Counted from the stretch's first letter, positions 1 through 10,845 are shown. The stretch is 64,000 nt of DNA from Kiritimatiellia bacterium (GCA_028716365.1 JAQUPZ010000004.1:62001-126000), one strand, 5' to 3'. Numbers and translations are program-made. The notes: generated by a model from the sequence alone, not told the origin.

Positions 1-1516
1 ACCACAGATGATGATGAAATGTCGCCATTTCCATCATGGTAGGCCTGCTGAAGCGCTTAAATACTTCAAAGGCAAACTTGGTCCCGTAATGCCAGCGATT
101 TTCTTCACCACCGATTACGTGCGCTCCATCGAGCCCGTCAAGGTATGTAAAGTCGAACCCGCATTCGTTGATGACCGTTGCAATCCTGTTTGCCACTTCG
201 CCGAACAGCGTCGAATCGCCATCAGGGAGGAAACAACCCCAGCACTCCTTAAGATGGTGAACTTTTGCCCCTTTTGCGTGTGCCGCAGGCGTGGTTCCGC
301 AGGCGCCGCGTTTACATCCGCTCACACCGTAGGGTTCTGTATCATTGACAAGGGTGTATACAATCAATTCATCGTCGATCTGCAGGGTCATGCTGCGGCG
401 GATAAAATAGGTAATATACTTGGGCAGATCTTTTGTAGGCTCGTCCAGTCGCAGGATTGTGTCACCGGCACCGACTGCGTTTGTGAGAGTGTAACTACGT
501 TCCTTTGCCAGTCGTGGATCAGGCACAGGAGTGACCCAGGCACAACGCTTGTCGATCGAGAAGGACATTGTGTGCAGTCCGGCGAGGATACCTGCAGCAT
601 GCAGTTTATCGATCACGGCCTTCACGCCACGACGGCCATCGGGATAGTGTTTTGGGAAAGGTTCATAGTCTCCGTAGTTCAAGGATCCGCAGAAATCGAT
701 CTGGGTAAAACCAAGTACTTTGCAAAGTTCGATCCATGAATCTACCGTTTTCTCTGTAGGTACGCCGAACAGGTAACTGCCGTAGGGCCGGTCGCTGTCC
801 ATTGCCCACGGACCACCGAGTGACGAATGCGGCATGCCAGGTGCAGCGCTAACCATCGCTTTCAGTGCCTCGCGCATCTCGCTGTAAGGGCAGGTGACCA
901 GTCCCGCCTGGGCACCGACGAGACCGAATCGACGGTAACATGCAGCCCATAAATGTTGTTGTGGGCCGGGAAGTTCCTCGACATTGGTTTGAAGATTCAG
1001 CGCCAGTGTACCGGCTGAAAAGGGCTCGTCAGCCGTCACAAGGAGTTTTGTAGGCAGGTTGATAAACGCCAGTTCGTCGGCTTCGCCCGTAACTGATTCG
1101 ATCTGATAAACAAAGTAATGTGATTTGATATCGACCTTGATGACGGCAATGACCCTGGATCTGCCAAACTTGATCGTCAGTTTTCCGTCTGCATACGAGA
1201 CTGCAGTGGCATCGTATGTACGATCGCCCTTTTTAACCTGTGCGCACTTTGATTTCGGGCCACCTGCTATATAATCAATTCCTGTTTGCTTTCCGGTGAA
1301 GTTCAGGTTACGTCCATCACTGCCAATGACATATTTAACGAATTGATTTTCAATTGTAATACCACTGCCCCTGAACGATGGAAGAATAAATCCTCCAACA
1401 GTAACTGCGCTAAAGCTCAGCATGAAATCACGGCGACTGACTCCATTAATGGCGTTGTTGTGACCAGACTGGTTTAATGATTGCAGTTTACTGCTGTTTT
1501 TTCCATGGGTAGGCAT
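1..1516 (-). CDS. Tat/signal-bearing secreted protein of unknown function with glycosidase-like TIM-barrel character; runs off the left window edge (partial)
   Basis: Reverse strand reads open from ATG at 1516 (MPTHGKNSSKLQSLNQSGHNNAINGVSRRDFMLSFSAVTVGGFILPS...) to position 1, with RBS GGAGGAA just upstream. SRRDFM is a twin-arginine motif. Not in the ORF track because no stop lies inside the window. Confidence 0.8.
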   Translation of the reverse strand, partial: MPTHGKNSSKLQSLNQSGHNNAINGVSRRDFMLSFSAVTVGGFILPSFRGSGITIENQFVKYVIGSDGRNLNFTGKQTGIDYIAGGPKSKCAQVKKGDRTYDATAVSYADGKLTIKFGRSRVIAVIKVDIKSHYFVYQIESVTGEADELAFINLPTKLLVTADEPFSAGTLALNLQTNVEELPGPQQHLWAACYRRFGLVGAQAGLVTCPYSEMREALKAMVSAAPGMPHSSLGGPWAMDSDRPYGSYLFGVPTEKTVDSWIELCKVLGFTQIDFCGSLNYGDYEPFPKHYPDGRRGVKAVIDKLHAAGILAGLHTMSFSIDKRCAWVTPVPDPRLAKERSYTLTNAVGAGDTILRLDEPTKDLPKYITYFIRRSMTLQIDDELIVYTLVNDTEPYGVSGCKRGACGTTPAAHAKGAKVHHLKECWGCFLPDGDSTLFGEVANRIATVINECGFDFTYLDGLDGAHVIGGEENRWHYGTKFAFEVFKRFSRPTMMEMATFHHHLW

Positions 1517-1731
1517 GACGATGTTCCTCCATATAATTTAATAAAGCTATAATGATTAATTCTGTAAATTGTTCAAGAAACAAAATCATGTTTCGGATGG
1601 TTAAAAGGTTGTTGACGCTGATATGATTTTTGTGTCATATAAACGAATTACGAAAAACGATTGAGGCTATGCTTGTAGTCCATAAATTCTTCAAGTAAGA
1701 GCGTAGCGGAATTACACACAGGGAGATCGCT

Positions 1732-3042
1732 ATGAATAACAAGAACTATTCACGCCGCGAATTTATCAAAAAAGCCTGTTGTGGCGCTGCTATTGCGCCA
1801 TTTATTCTCAAGGCGCAACGGTTGAATGCTGCGCCGCCAAATCAGCGTATAACAATGGCCTGCATCGGTGTTGGAGGGCAGGGCGGCCACGATACAAACA
1901 TGTTCCTGTCCGATCCACGCGTGCAGATTGTGGCATCATGCGATGTGGATTTGCCGCGCGCAAAAGCAATGGCTGCACGTATTGACAGCCAGTACAGTAA
2001 AGAAACCGGTGCCGGAAGTTACAAAGGGTGTACAATTACGCAGGATTTCAGGGAATTGATTGCACGAAAAGATATCGACGCTGTGATGATCGCCACCCCT
2101 GACCATCTGCATGCGGTTATTGCTATCGCAGCTGCGCACAGTGGCAAGAATGTTTATTGTGAGAAACCGCTGTCGTACTGCATTGCGGAAGGGCGCGCAA
2201 TTTGTAATACAATGACGCAATTTGGCCGGGTCCTGCAGACTGGTACCCAACGGCGATCTGTCGGAATTTATCGTTATGGTTGTGAACTGATACAAAATGG
2301 CCGTATCGGAAAACTGCAGACCGTCAAGTGCGGTCCGGGAAAAGGGTTCTATGTCAGGGGCGGTTACACTGGAGAACAGCCGCCTGAACCTGTGCCGCCG
2401 GATTTTAATTATGACCTGTGGCTTGGTCCGGCACCCTGGGCTCCTTATACACCCGGCCGCTGTCACTTCAACTTCAGGTGGATCCTCGACTACGGTGAAG
2501 GTTATATAAGTGATAATGGTGTACATTTTATTGACCTTGCAACGTGGGGTATGGGCACCGAACTTACCGGACCGGAATATATTGACGGTAAAGGCACGTT
2601 CCCTACAACCGGCCTTTATAATGCACCTACTGAATTCGATATCACTTACCATTACCCGAATGGCGTTAAGCTGATTCTCGGTAGCGCGGAAGAGTTTGGC
2701 GTAAGGTTCGAGGGCAGTGAAGGATGGATTCATTTCCACGCTGATGCCAGGCTGACAGCCAGCTCGGAGAAAATACTGACGTCAACAATCGGTCCGAACG
2801 AAATTCATCTACGTTCAGGATCGTTGCATCACGCCGATTTCATTGATTGTGTTCTTGACCATCGTCTTACGGCAGCGCATCCGGAAATTGGTCATCGTAC
2901 TGCCAGTGTCTGTCATCTGGGTTATATTTCTGTCCGCCTTGGTCGCCCGCTGAAATGGGATCCTGTACGTGAGATATTCCCTGATGACCCTGTTGCCAAC
3001 AGGATGTTGTCGCGCGCCGCGCGTGCTCCATGGACCATTTGA
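1732..3042 (+). CDS. Gfo/Idh/MocA family oxidoreductase with Tat signal
   Basis: SRREFIKKACCGAAIAPFIL Tat signal; Rossmann region ITMACIGVGGQGG; ATPDHLHAVIAIAAAHSGKNVYCEKPL motif typical of the family. Confidence 0.93.
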   Translation: MNNKNYSRREFIKKACCGAAIAPFILKAQRLNAAPPNQRITMACIGVGGQGGHDTNMFLSDPRVQIVASCDVDLPRAKAMAARIDSQYSKETGAGSYKGCTITQDFRELIARKDIDAVMIATPDHLHAVIAIAAAHSGKNVYCEKPLSYCIAEGRAICNTMTQFGRVLQTGTQRRSVGIYRYGCELIQNGRIGKLQTVKCGPGKGFYVRGGYTGEQPPEPVPPDFNYDLWLGPAPWAPYTPGRCHFNFRWILDYGEGYISDNGVHFIDLATWGMGTELTGPEYIDGKGTFPTTGLYNAPTEFDITYHYPNGVKLILGSAEEFGVRFEGSEGWIHFHADARLTASSEKILTSTIGPNEIHLRSGSLHHADFIDCVLDHRLTAAHPEIGHRTASVCHLGYISVRLGRPLKWDPVREIFPDDPVANRMLSRAARAPWTI

Positions 3043-3232
3043 ACAGATGGTAACGACAGGCAGGCTGGTGAATGACAGATAGCGGGAGCTTGTCATAAAA
3101 GGTTAATACGTGGGAACCCGCGTTCGCACAATCTGGATCTTATGCTGTTACGTTTCAATTCCAAAAAGGTAAGAGAATGATTTCGGCTGTCTCTGTGATA
3201 TTCGAAAGGAGACAATAATAAAAACAATTACC

Positions 3233-5047
3233 ATGTTTTTCCCCCTGTATGTTGTTTTCACAGTTTACTCCCAGTTGATCGCGGCAGATGTTATTGCCAC
3301 GCAGAAAATGCTTTTGATCGAGGCTGAGGGTTTCGCAAATCATGGCGGCTGGGTGTTGGACCAGCAATTCATGGATTTGATGGGCTCCCCTTATTTGTTG
3401 GCGCATGGATTGGGAGAACCTGTTGCTGACGCTGTCACGACGGTGGAGTTCAGGGAGACCGGGATATACCGTTGCTGGGTAAGGACAAAAGACTGGGTAG
3501 CACAATGGAAAGCGGAAGGTGCACCGGGGAAGTTCCAGTTGTTGATAAATGATCAACCTTTACCGGTTACATTTGGAAATGAAGGAGCAGACTGGCACTG
3601 GCAGGACGGCGGGATGGTTGATATAAAAACGGGGGAAAACAAAATCGTTCTGCATGATCTTACAGGTTTTGAAGGACGCTGTGATGCGATTCTTTTCAGC
3701 AGGAACATTGAATCTGTTCCACCAGGTGCGCCTGGTGACATGGCAATCTTCCGATCCAGGTTATCAGGAATTTCGGGAATACCTGATGATGCCGGTTCGT
3801 TTGATCTCGTGGTAATTGGCGGTGGCATGGCAGGAACCGCCGCTGCAGTCAAGGCCGCACGTTTAGGAATTAAGGTGGCATTGGTGCAGGACCGACCGGT
3901 ACTGGGCGGTAACAGCAGTGGTGAAGTAAAAGTCGGGGTAGGTGGCAGTGGCAATAAAGAACCTTATCCGCACGTGGGCGATGTGGTCAATGAACTTGGT
4001 ATTGTTCGTCCTCCTGACCGGTCGTTAAATCCTCTCGCTGAAGTGTGGCCAACGACCGTTAATGATGATGAGCGCATGGTGGTTGTCAATAGAGAGAAGA
4101 ATATTACGCTTTTCATGGAGTTTCACGCCAATGCCGTTGAAGTCAAGAATATGAAAATCCAGGCCGTTATTGCGCAGCATATTCGTTCTGCAAAACGCAT
4201 CCGGGTTTCGGGCCAGTTTTTTGCTGACTGTACCGGCGACGGAACGATCGGCGCTTTGGCCGGGGCAGATTTTGACATGACAATGACAAGTCATATGGGC
4301 CCGACCGGTTTCTGGAAAACAACCGACACAGGAAAATCAGCACCTTTCCCGCGCTGTCCCTGGGCGCTTGATCTGACCGATAAACCGTTTCCGGGTCGCG
4401 GGGAACATACGGCGCAATGGGCAAAACCCGGCCTTACCAGCCTGGGACAATGGTTCTGGGAGTGTGGATTTGATTGGGACCCCATAAAAGATGCCGAACG
4501 GATGCGCGATTACAACCTGCGTGCAATGTATGGCGCGTGGGATACATTGAAAAATATCGATAAACAGTATCCCAATCATAAATTGATATGGGCCGCCTAC
4601 GTAATGGGCAAAAGGGAATCACGCCGACTGCTTGGCGATGTGGTCCTGACACGCGATGATCTCAAGACCGGACGAAAATTCGACGATGGCTGTTATCCTT
4701 GTACCTGGGGAATGGATTTGCACCTGCCTCACAAGGATTATGTCAAAGGATTCGAGGGTAATGCGTTCATCGCGTATTCGCATGGTGAGGGTTTCCCAAG
4801 GCCATTCTGGGCACCATATCGCACGCTTTACAGCCGGAATATCAACAACCTGTTTATGGCTGGCCGCGATGTCAGTGTTACACATGAGGCGTTGGGCACA
4901 ACCCGAGTACAGAGAACCACAGGCATGATGGGTGAGATCGTTGGTATGGCCGCAGCTATCTGTGTGCATTATAATTCAAACCCGCGCGGTGTTTATGATC
5001 AGCACATGGAGACGTTGAAAAAACTGATGCGTGGGGGAAAATTATGA
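3233..5047 (+). CDS. secreted FAD-dependent oxidoreductase (FAD_oxidored type)
   Basis: FDLVVIGGGMAGTAAAVKAARLGIKVALVQDRPVLGGNSSGE dinucleotide-binding motif; N-terminal hydrophobic segment; C-terminal NLFMAGRDVSVTHEALGTTRVQRTTGMMGE. Confidence 0.88.
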   Translation: MFFPLYVVFTVYSQLIAADVIATQKMLLIEAEGFANHGGWVLDQQFMDLMGSPYLLAHGLGEPVADAVTTVEFRETGIYRCWVRTKDWVAQWKAEGAPGKFQLLINDQPLPVTFGNEGADWHWQDGGMVDIKTGENKIVLHDLTGFEGRCDAILFSRNIESVPPGAPGDMAIFRSRLSGISGIPDDAGSFDLVVIGGGMAGTAAAVKAARLGIKVALVQDRPVLGGNSSGEVKVGVGGSGNKEPYPHVGDVVNELGIVRPPDRSLNPLAEVWPTTVNDDERMVVVNREKNITLFMEFHANAVEVKNMKIQAVIAQHIRSAKRIRVSGQFFADCTGDGTIGALAGADFDMTMTSHMGPTGFWKTTDTGKSAPFPRCPWALDLTDKPFPGRGEHTAQWAKPGLTSLGQWFWECGFDWDPIKDAERMRDYNLRAMYGAWDTLKNIDKQYPNHKLIWAAYVMGKRESRRLLGDVVLTRDDLKTGRKFDDGCYPCTWGMDLHLPHKDYVKGFEGNAFIAYSHGEGFPRPFWAPYRTLYSRNINNLFMAGRDVSVTHEALGTTRVQRTTGMMGEIVGMAAAICVHYNSNPRGVYDQHMETLKKLMRGGKL

Positions 5048-5066
5048 ACAAAGAAGGGAACCATGT

Positions 5067-6851
5067 ATGAAGCAGTACTCCATATTCAATAATCAAACAC
5101 GTGTTTCGTGCAGATTTGCACTGCATTTTCTACTGGCGATCATTGGATTTGTTTTTTCGCACGCTCCGATTCTTTATGGTGATGACAGGGGTGGCGCAGT
5201 TGCCGGGAATGAAGTCGATGTAGTAGTTTACGGGGGAACATCCGGAGGTGTCATTGCTGCCGTTCAAGTTGCACGTCTTGGAAGAAGCGTCATATTGATT
5301 GAACCAGGAAAGCATTTGGGTGGTCTCAGTTCCGGCGGGTTGGGTGCAACTGATATTGGAGTCAAAAAATCCATCGGCGGAATGGCCCGTGAGTTCTACC
5401 ACCGCGTTTATCTTCATTACACCAACGACTCAGCATGGACACGCGGCACATTCAAGGAATATGCCATGAACAGGAAAAACTGGGTGGATGAGCAAACCTG
5501 GTGGATGTTTGAACCACATGCAGCCGAAAAGGTATTCAACGACATGGTTCGTGATGCCAAAGTGCCGGTGGTTTTTGGTGAGAGGTTGGACTTGAAACAT
5601 GGCGTGGTCAAGCAGGGATCGAAGATTGTGCGCATCGTGATGGAGTCCGGGAGAATCTTTACAGGCAAGATGTTTATTGATGCCAGTTACGAAGGTGATT
5701 TGATGGCCAGGGCTGGTGTGTCCTACACCGTTGGGCGGGAACCGAACAGCCGCTATGGTGAGACAATCAACGGTGTTCAACCCAACAGGCAGCACGAACG
5801 CTATTACTTTTATCATCAATTTATGAAAGCGGTGGACCCTTACGTGAAACCGGGTGATCCAGCCAGCGGTCTTCTGCCGGGCGTTCACGATGGCGGGCCA
5901 GGCCGCGAAGGCGAGGGTGATCACAGAATGCAGGCCTATTGTTTCCGTACATGCCTGACCGATCAGCCGGACAACATGGTCCCGATCACCAAGCCGAAGG
6001 ACTATGATTCGAGACGGTATGAATTGTTATTACGATATTATGAGGCGGGATTTGACAAAATTCCTGTCGATCCGATAGCACGTATAAGTTCCAATGGTTT
6101 ATCTGCTGCCGTATTTCTGCCAAACCGTAAAACCGACAATAATAATATTCACGCTGTGTCGGTAGATAATACAGGCATGAATTATGCCTATCCCGATGGT
6201 GACTATTCCGTGCGTGATCAGATCATCTGTGACCATGTATCTTATCAAAAAGGCCTTTACTGGACATTAGGTCATGATCCGCGCGTACCGGAATGGATTC
6301 GTACCGAGTTCTGTCGATGGGGACTTGCTAAAGATGAGTTCACGGACAATGGCCACTGGCCACATCAGATTTACGTCAGGGAGGCGCGCAGAATGATCAG
6401 CGACTGTGTGGTAACCGAACACAACTGCCTTGGCCGGAAAGTACTGTCGGAATCAATCGGTTTGGCCTCGTACGGGATGGACTCGCACAATGTACAACGG
6501 TACGTGGATGAGCAGGGACATGTGCGTAACGAAGGAAACGTGCAGACCGAGGGTAATATCGCGTTAAAACCATATCCGGTAAGTTATCGTGCCATTGTCC
6601 CGAAAAGCGGGGAGTGTTCCAACCTGCTGGTACCGGTGTGCGTATCAGCTTCGCATGTGGCATACGGCTCAATCCGCATGGAACCTGTATTCATGGTGCT
6701 TGGGCAATCGGCTGCCGCAGCAGCTGTTGCGGCAATTGATGAAAAAGTGGTCGTACAGCAGATCAATTATCCGACATTACGAAGCCGGCTGTTGGAAATG
6801 CAACAGGTATTGGATTGGCCATCTAAAACTGAAAAATCCGGAAAGAATTGA
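5067..6851 (+). CDS. secreted FAD-dependent oxidoreductase
   Basis: VDVVVYGGTSGGVIAAVQVARLGRSVILIEPGKHLGGLSSGGLG; signal peptide; ATG at 5067 preferred over the track start at 5031, with GAAGGGAA just upstream. Confidence 0.88.
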   Translation: MKQYSIFNNQTRVSCRFALHFLLAIIGFVFSHAPILYGDDRGGAVAGNEVDVVVYGGTSGGVIAAVQVARLGRSVILIEPGKHLGGLSSGGLGATDIGVKKSIGGMAREFYHRVYLHYTNDSAWTRGTFKEYAMNRKNWVDEQTWWMFEPHAAEKVFNDMVRDAKVPVVFGERLDLKHGVVKQGSKIVRIVMESGRIFTGKMFIDASYEGDLMARAGVSYTVGREPNSRYGETINGVQPNRQHERYYFYHQFMKAVDPYVKPGDPASGLLPGVHDGGPGREGEGDHRMQAYCFRTCLTDQPDNMVPITKPKDYDSRRYELLLRYYEAGFDKIPVDPIARISSNGLSAAVFLPNRKTDNNNIHAVSVDNTGMNYAYPDGDYSVRDQIICDHVSYQKGLYWTLGHDPRVPEWIRTEFCRWGLAKDEFTDNGHWPHQIYVREARRMISDCVVTEHNCLGRKVLSESIGLASYGMDSHNVQRYVDEQGHVRNEGNVQTEGNIALKPYPVSYRAIVPKSGECSNLLVPVCVSASHVAYGSIRMEPVFMVLGQSAAAAAVAAIDEKVVVQQINYPTLRSRLLEMQQVLDWPSKTEKSGKN

Positions 6852-7024
6852 ATCCTTAGTCCGCAACACAACTTGGCAAGTGCACCGATTAATGCTAGGT
6901 TTCCTATTATGTTCAAACTTCCAGATTCAGGATCATGTGACCAAGCGAAGCGAGGTTACTCTTGAATATATGCTCTTTTTCGTTATTGGGGCTGAAAGAT
7001 CGGTGCGACATATTGAAACGCACA

Positions 7025-8290
7025 ATGATCATTGGAATATTGGGTTTCATTACCACCGTGGCATTTTCGGCAGAACAGTCTGATGTTCTGAAGGCGGGGA
7101 TCGCCAAAATTGATATTACGCCGACAAAACCTGTAACACTGTCAGGTTACGGAGGACGGAAAGGGCTCTCGCAGGGTATCCATGACCCATTATCGGCGCG
7201 TGCGGTAGCGTTTGAGCAGAATGGAAAACGTCTTATTCTTGTTTCCACGGACATTCTCGGATTCTATGATGGAACAGACGAGATCATCCGGAAAACCATA
7301 ACGGAGGCTTGCCGGCTCGAGCCCTCTGAACTCTTCCTGTGCGCCATTCACACACACAGCGCTCCTACTCCAACGCTGGACTATTCCAAAGGGCACACAA
7401 ACAACGTTGAATACACAAAGTCACTTGAAAGAAATCTGGTCACTGTTGTTAAAAATGCGCTCTCATGTGCTGTTCCCGTCCAGATCGGGACAGGATCAGG
7501 AACATCACCTGTTGGTATTAACAGGCGGGAGGTGGTTCCCGGCAAAGAGGGTAAAGCCATTATCAGGCTTGGCAGAAATCCCAATTTGTTGACAGACCGG
7601 GAAGTTCAGGTATTGAAGATAGCGCATACAGGGACAAATGATCCAGATGCAGTCATTTTTGCCTACGCCACACACAGTACTTCACTTGGTGGGAAAAATT
7701 ATATTGTCAGCGGCGATGTCCATGGTCTTGCCGAGCAGTTTATCGAAAAGTACATGGGCAACGGGATTATTGCACCTGCCTTTGCGGGCGCATCAGGAAA
7801 TGTTGATCCCTGGTTTCGTGTATTGCCGGAATTCAAGACCGGGAACGGGTGGATTCCTGAACCTGTATTGCTGGGTACAATGCTTGGCGAAGAGGTTGTA
7901 AATACATTGAACAGTATCAAGAAATTATCTGTCAATGGCCCTGTAAAGACAGCTTTCAAGACAATGGAACTTCCCGGAAAGGTAAGCGGGGAGGAGCAGG
8001 TATCGACCAATTCGATAACTACATCATTGAATATTACTGTTGGCAGAGTTGGCGATATTGCTTTTGTCGGGCTTGGTGGCGAGATATTCAACGAAATTGG
8101 AAAGGCGATAAAAATTGCATCGCCGTTTCCCACAACGTTTATTATTACGCATTGCAATGGAACAATAGGCTATTTACCGACCCAATCGAGTTATGCCGAG
8201 GGTGGCTACGAAGTCAAGTGCAGTCGTTTTGCACCGACCGCGGCGGAAAAAGTCATCCGTGAAGTTGTGCAGATGTTGAAAGAATTATAA
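7025..8290 (+). CDS. neutral/alkaline non-lysosomal ceramidase-like protein, secreted
   Basis: LKAGIAKIDITPTKPVTLSGYGGRK and LFLCAIHTHSAPTP match the family N-terminal pattern; signal peptide from MIIGILGFITTVAFSAE. Confidence 0.78.
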   Translation: MIIGILGFITTVAFSAEQSDVLKAGIAKIDITPTKPVTLSGYGGRKGLSQGIHDPLSARAVAFEQNGKRLILVSTDILGFYDGTDEIIRKTITEACRLEPSELFLCAIHTHSAPTPTLDYSKGHTNNVEYTKSLERNLVTVVKNALSCAVPVQIGTGSGTSPVGINRREVVPGKEGKAIIRLGRNPNLLTDREVQVLKIAHTGTNDPDAVIFAYATHSTSLGGKNYIVSGDVHGLAEQFIEKYMGNGIIAPAFAGASGNVDPWFRVLPEFKTGNGWIPEPVLLGTMLGEEVVNTLNSIKKLSVNGPVKTAFKTMELPGKVSGEEQVSTNSITTSLNITVGRVGDIAFVGLGGEIFNEIGKAIKIASPFPTTFIITHCNGTIGYLPTQSSYAEGGYEVKCSRFAPTAAEKVIREVVQMLKEL

Positions 8291-8313
8291 AAACAACGAA
8301 GGAGAATCATCCC

Positions 8314-9642
8314 GTGTTTAAAACAATAAAATATAACATATTTGTTGCCATTGTCTTTTGCTACGTGTTCGTGATCGCAACTGTTCTCGCAAACGATCGA
8401 GAACCTGTCGAGGTCACATTGGCGGGGGACTGGCGGATAACTGTCACACTAAAGGGAACACCTGTTGTAAGCGCAACACTGGATGTAAAAAAAACTGACA
8501 TCATTACGGTTACCGCTGAGAAATATGCCAGATTGCCCGACTTCAAGACAAATACCTGGGCCGGTTGGCAGAAAGGCGTTGCATTGACGGGAGTTAAAGC
8601 CGCGGAATGCACTGTTAAAGGGGCACTGGATCCTGCCAGCCTGACGGTCTGTGACAACACAGAGAATACGGCGGTCACATTCGAGAAAGGTAAAGACTAC
8701 GACGCCGATCTGGACTGGGGCGGGGTTGGCCGTCTGCCTGAAGGCCGAATCAAGCCAGACCAGCCCGTTTTCATCAGTTACAAATATGCCCAAATGCGAA
8801 TCGATTCCGCGGTTCTTTCATCTGAAGGCAAAATCATTTTTAAAAGGGGTGAACCACATACTGTCACACCGCACGTTCCGGTCTTGAAGAAAGATGAAAA
8901 ACGCCTGGTCAATATTTTTATTTCCGGACGGCCCACTGCGCTTACATCCGACAATCTATTCCCCATCACAGAGACCTCGTATCCTGAACCAGCCAGGACA
9001 GTGCCGTCGATTGCAGAGGTGCGCGTTCCCAAGACCATGAAAAAACTGCAATCTGGTGAGCCGTTGAAAATCCTTGCCTGGGGTGACAGTGTAACAACGT
9101 TCCAGCGTTGGCAGAAGATGTTTGTCGAACGTCTGCAGGCAAAATTCCCGAAAGCAAAAATCGAACTGGTAACCGAGGCCTGGGGCGGCCGCAATACCAG
9201 TTCTTATCTGGCCGAACCGCCTGGCAGTGTTCATAACTACAAGGAAAAAGTACTGGATCAGAAACCCGATTTGATCGTTTCTGAATTTGTAAATGATGCC
9301 GGACTGAAGCCGGAACAGGTTGAAACGAGATATCAAAAGTTACTGACTGATTTTCAATCCATTGGCGCTGAGTGGATTATTCTGACCCCGCACTATACCC
9401 GGCCGGACTGGATGGGGCTTAAGTCTCAGAGGGACATCGATGAAGATCCCCGGCCTTATGTCAAAGGTCTGAGGCTTTTCTCTGAAAAACACAATGTGGC
9501 GCTGGCGGATGCCTCTCTGCGATATGGCCGGTTATGGCGACAGGGGATTCCATATCTCACATTGATGGAAAACAACATCAACCACCCGAACGTGTTTGGA
9601 CACAGTCTGTTTGCGGACAGTTTAATGGCTTTGTTCCCGTAG
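8314..9642 (+). CDS. SGNH/GDSL-type hydrolase, secreted
   Basis: GTG start with AAGGAG upstream; signal peptide; C-terminal half has ILAWGDSVTTFQRW, block with AWGGRNTSSYL and terminal NNINHPNVFGHSLFADSL (GDS, G, D/H motifs). Confidence 0.75.
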   Translation: MFKTIKYNIFVAIVFCYVFVIATVLANDREPVEVTLAGDWRITVTLKGTPVVSATLDVKKTDIITVTAEKYARLPDFKTNTWAGWQKGVALTGVKAAECTVKGALDPASLTVCDNTENTAVTFEKGKDYDADLDWGGVGRLPEGRIKPDQPVFISYKYAQMRIDSAVLSSEGKIIFKRGEPHTVTPHVPVLKKDEKRLVNIFISGRPTALTSDNLFPITETSYPEPARTVPSIAEVRVPKTMKKLQSGEPLKILAWGDSVTTFQRWQKMFVERLQAKFPKAKIELVTEAWGGRNTSSYLAEPPGSVHNYKEKVLDQKPDLIVSEFVNDAGLKPEQVETRYQKLLTDFQSIGAEWIILTPHYTRPDWMGLKSQRDIDEDPRPYVKGLRLFSEKHNVALADASLRYGRLWRQGIPYLTLMENNINHPNVFGHSLFADSLMALFP

Positions 9643-9677
9643 CCTGGAGCGCCCGGTTGGCTGTACCGGGAAAATAT

Positions 9678-10820
9678 TTATTCTTTCTTTGTGGACTGCC
9701 GGTCCGATTTACCAAAGAAGTTACAGAAAACTTCCGCTGCGTCCGTTGTCTTCAGTACGTCATTGAATGAACAAACATGAACACGCAAACATCCACCATC
9801 CAGAATGGCTTTCAGCTCTGCAACGAGTCGCTCTTTCGATTTGACACGATATTTATCGGGCGCGTTGTAGTAACCGATCAGGGCGGCACCATTCTGGCGG
9901 GCATGGTATCGTTTTGCCTCCCTGGCAATGATACTTGAATACGCCTTGATTTTCTCCACGCTCCAGAACGGCGCGAAAAACCATGCCGCGGTCTGTCCAC
10001 AGACATCCAGATCAAGGTGGTTGCCATACAGTGGCTCGGGAAGATAAACTGGATATACATGTGTAATCACTTTTGCGTCAGATTTGACTGCCCGGGCATA
10101 TCTGGAAAGGCAATTGTTGAAATCCACCAGTGTTTCGAAAGAAAAACGTTCCAATACCGTTTCCCGGGAAAGCTCGGGATGCTGTTTCTGATAGGTTTCC
10201 AACTGCATCTGAGATATCGGGCATCGGCAACAGCGGTAATTCTGATACCCAATATAATCGAATGCCACTCCCTTCACACCGGGAAAGGCCAACATCTCAT
10301 CGATCTGTTTCTTAAATACTTCGATGACACGCGGGTCGTGAAAACATAGTAACGGCGTTTCGAGTACTTCCACTTCGTTCACGGGTTCCCCGCCAAACTG
10401 ATATCCGGATTTACCGGGGGTCTTGTCCGCCTTGATACGCTTCAACGCTTCTTCTTCATTGTCATTCATCATCTGGAGCGGTGGCGTGGTGTTGGGATAT
10501 GCTTTCTTCCATGCCGGGATGTCGCCCAGATATAGCCACGCATAGATACCTATGCCGTACTGTTTCCCGAGTTCAATGAAATGGGTGAAGTTTGTGGCGT
10601 TGTCGTGATGTACAACAAGTTCCTTAAAACCGACTTCCGCGGCCCTGGATACAACATCCCCCGCATTGCCGCCGCCCCAGCCGGTAAGTATTCGACGTTC
10701 AGCGCCTGTCGACTCGGAACCGCTTATCGCACCCGATTGCCCGTGTAAAGAAGACCGGGGTGGGGTTACCACGCAACTGGCAGCCAAAGTTATACAACAC
10801 AGGATAGGCAGCCATTTCAT
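9678..10820 (-). CDS. putative lipoprotein, glycoside-hydrolase-like TIM barrel (function unknown)
   Basis: Likely start MKWLPILCCITLAASC with lipobox; sequence VKGVAFDYIGYQNYRCCRCPISQ resembles hypothetical glycosidase families. Confidence 0.65.
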   Translation of the reverse strand: MKWLPILCCITLAASCVVTPPRSSLHGQSGAISGSESTGAERRILTGWGGGNAGDVVSRAAEVGFKELVVHHDNATNFTHFIELGKQYGIGIYAWLYLGDIPAWKKAYPNTTPPLQMMNDNEEEALKRIKADKTPGKSGYQFGGEPVNEVEVLETPLLCFHDPRVIEVFKKQIDEMLAFPGVKGVAFDYIGYQNYRCCRCPISQMQLETYQKQHPELSRETVLERFSFETLVDFNNCLSRYARAVKSDAKVITHVYPVYLPEPLYGNHLDLDVCGQTAAWFFAPFWSVEKIKAYSSIIAREAKRYHARQNGAALIGYYNAPDKYRVKSKERLVAELKAILDGGCLRVHVCSFNDVLKTTDAAEVFCNFFGKSDRQSTKKE

Positions 10821-10845
10821 CCGATATTTCCTTATACACTGCAGT

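Noticed and set aside
8-739. Plus-strand ORF of 243 aa
   Set aside because: Antisense shadow of the minus-strand edge gene, which has an RBS and protein-like sequence.
1936-2739. Minus-strand ORF of 267 aa
   Set aside because: Antisense to the clear Gfo/Idh/MocA gene; no recognisable motifs.
5430-5924. Minus-strand ORF of 164 aa
   Set aside because: Antisense to the FAD oxidoreductase gene.
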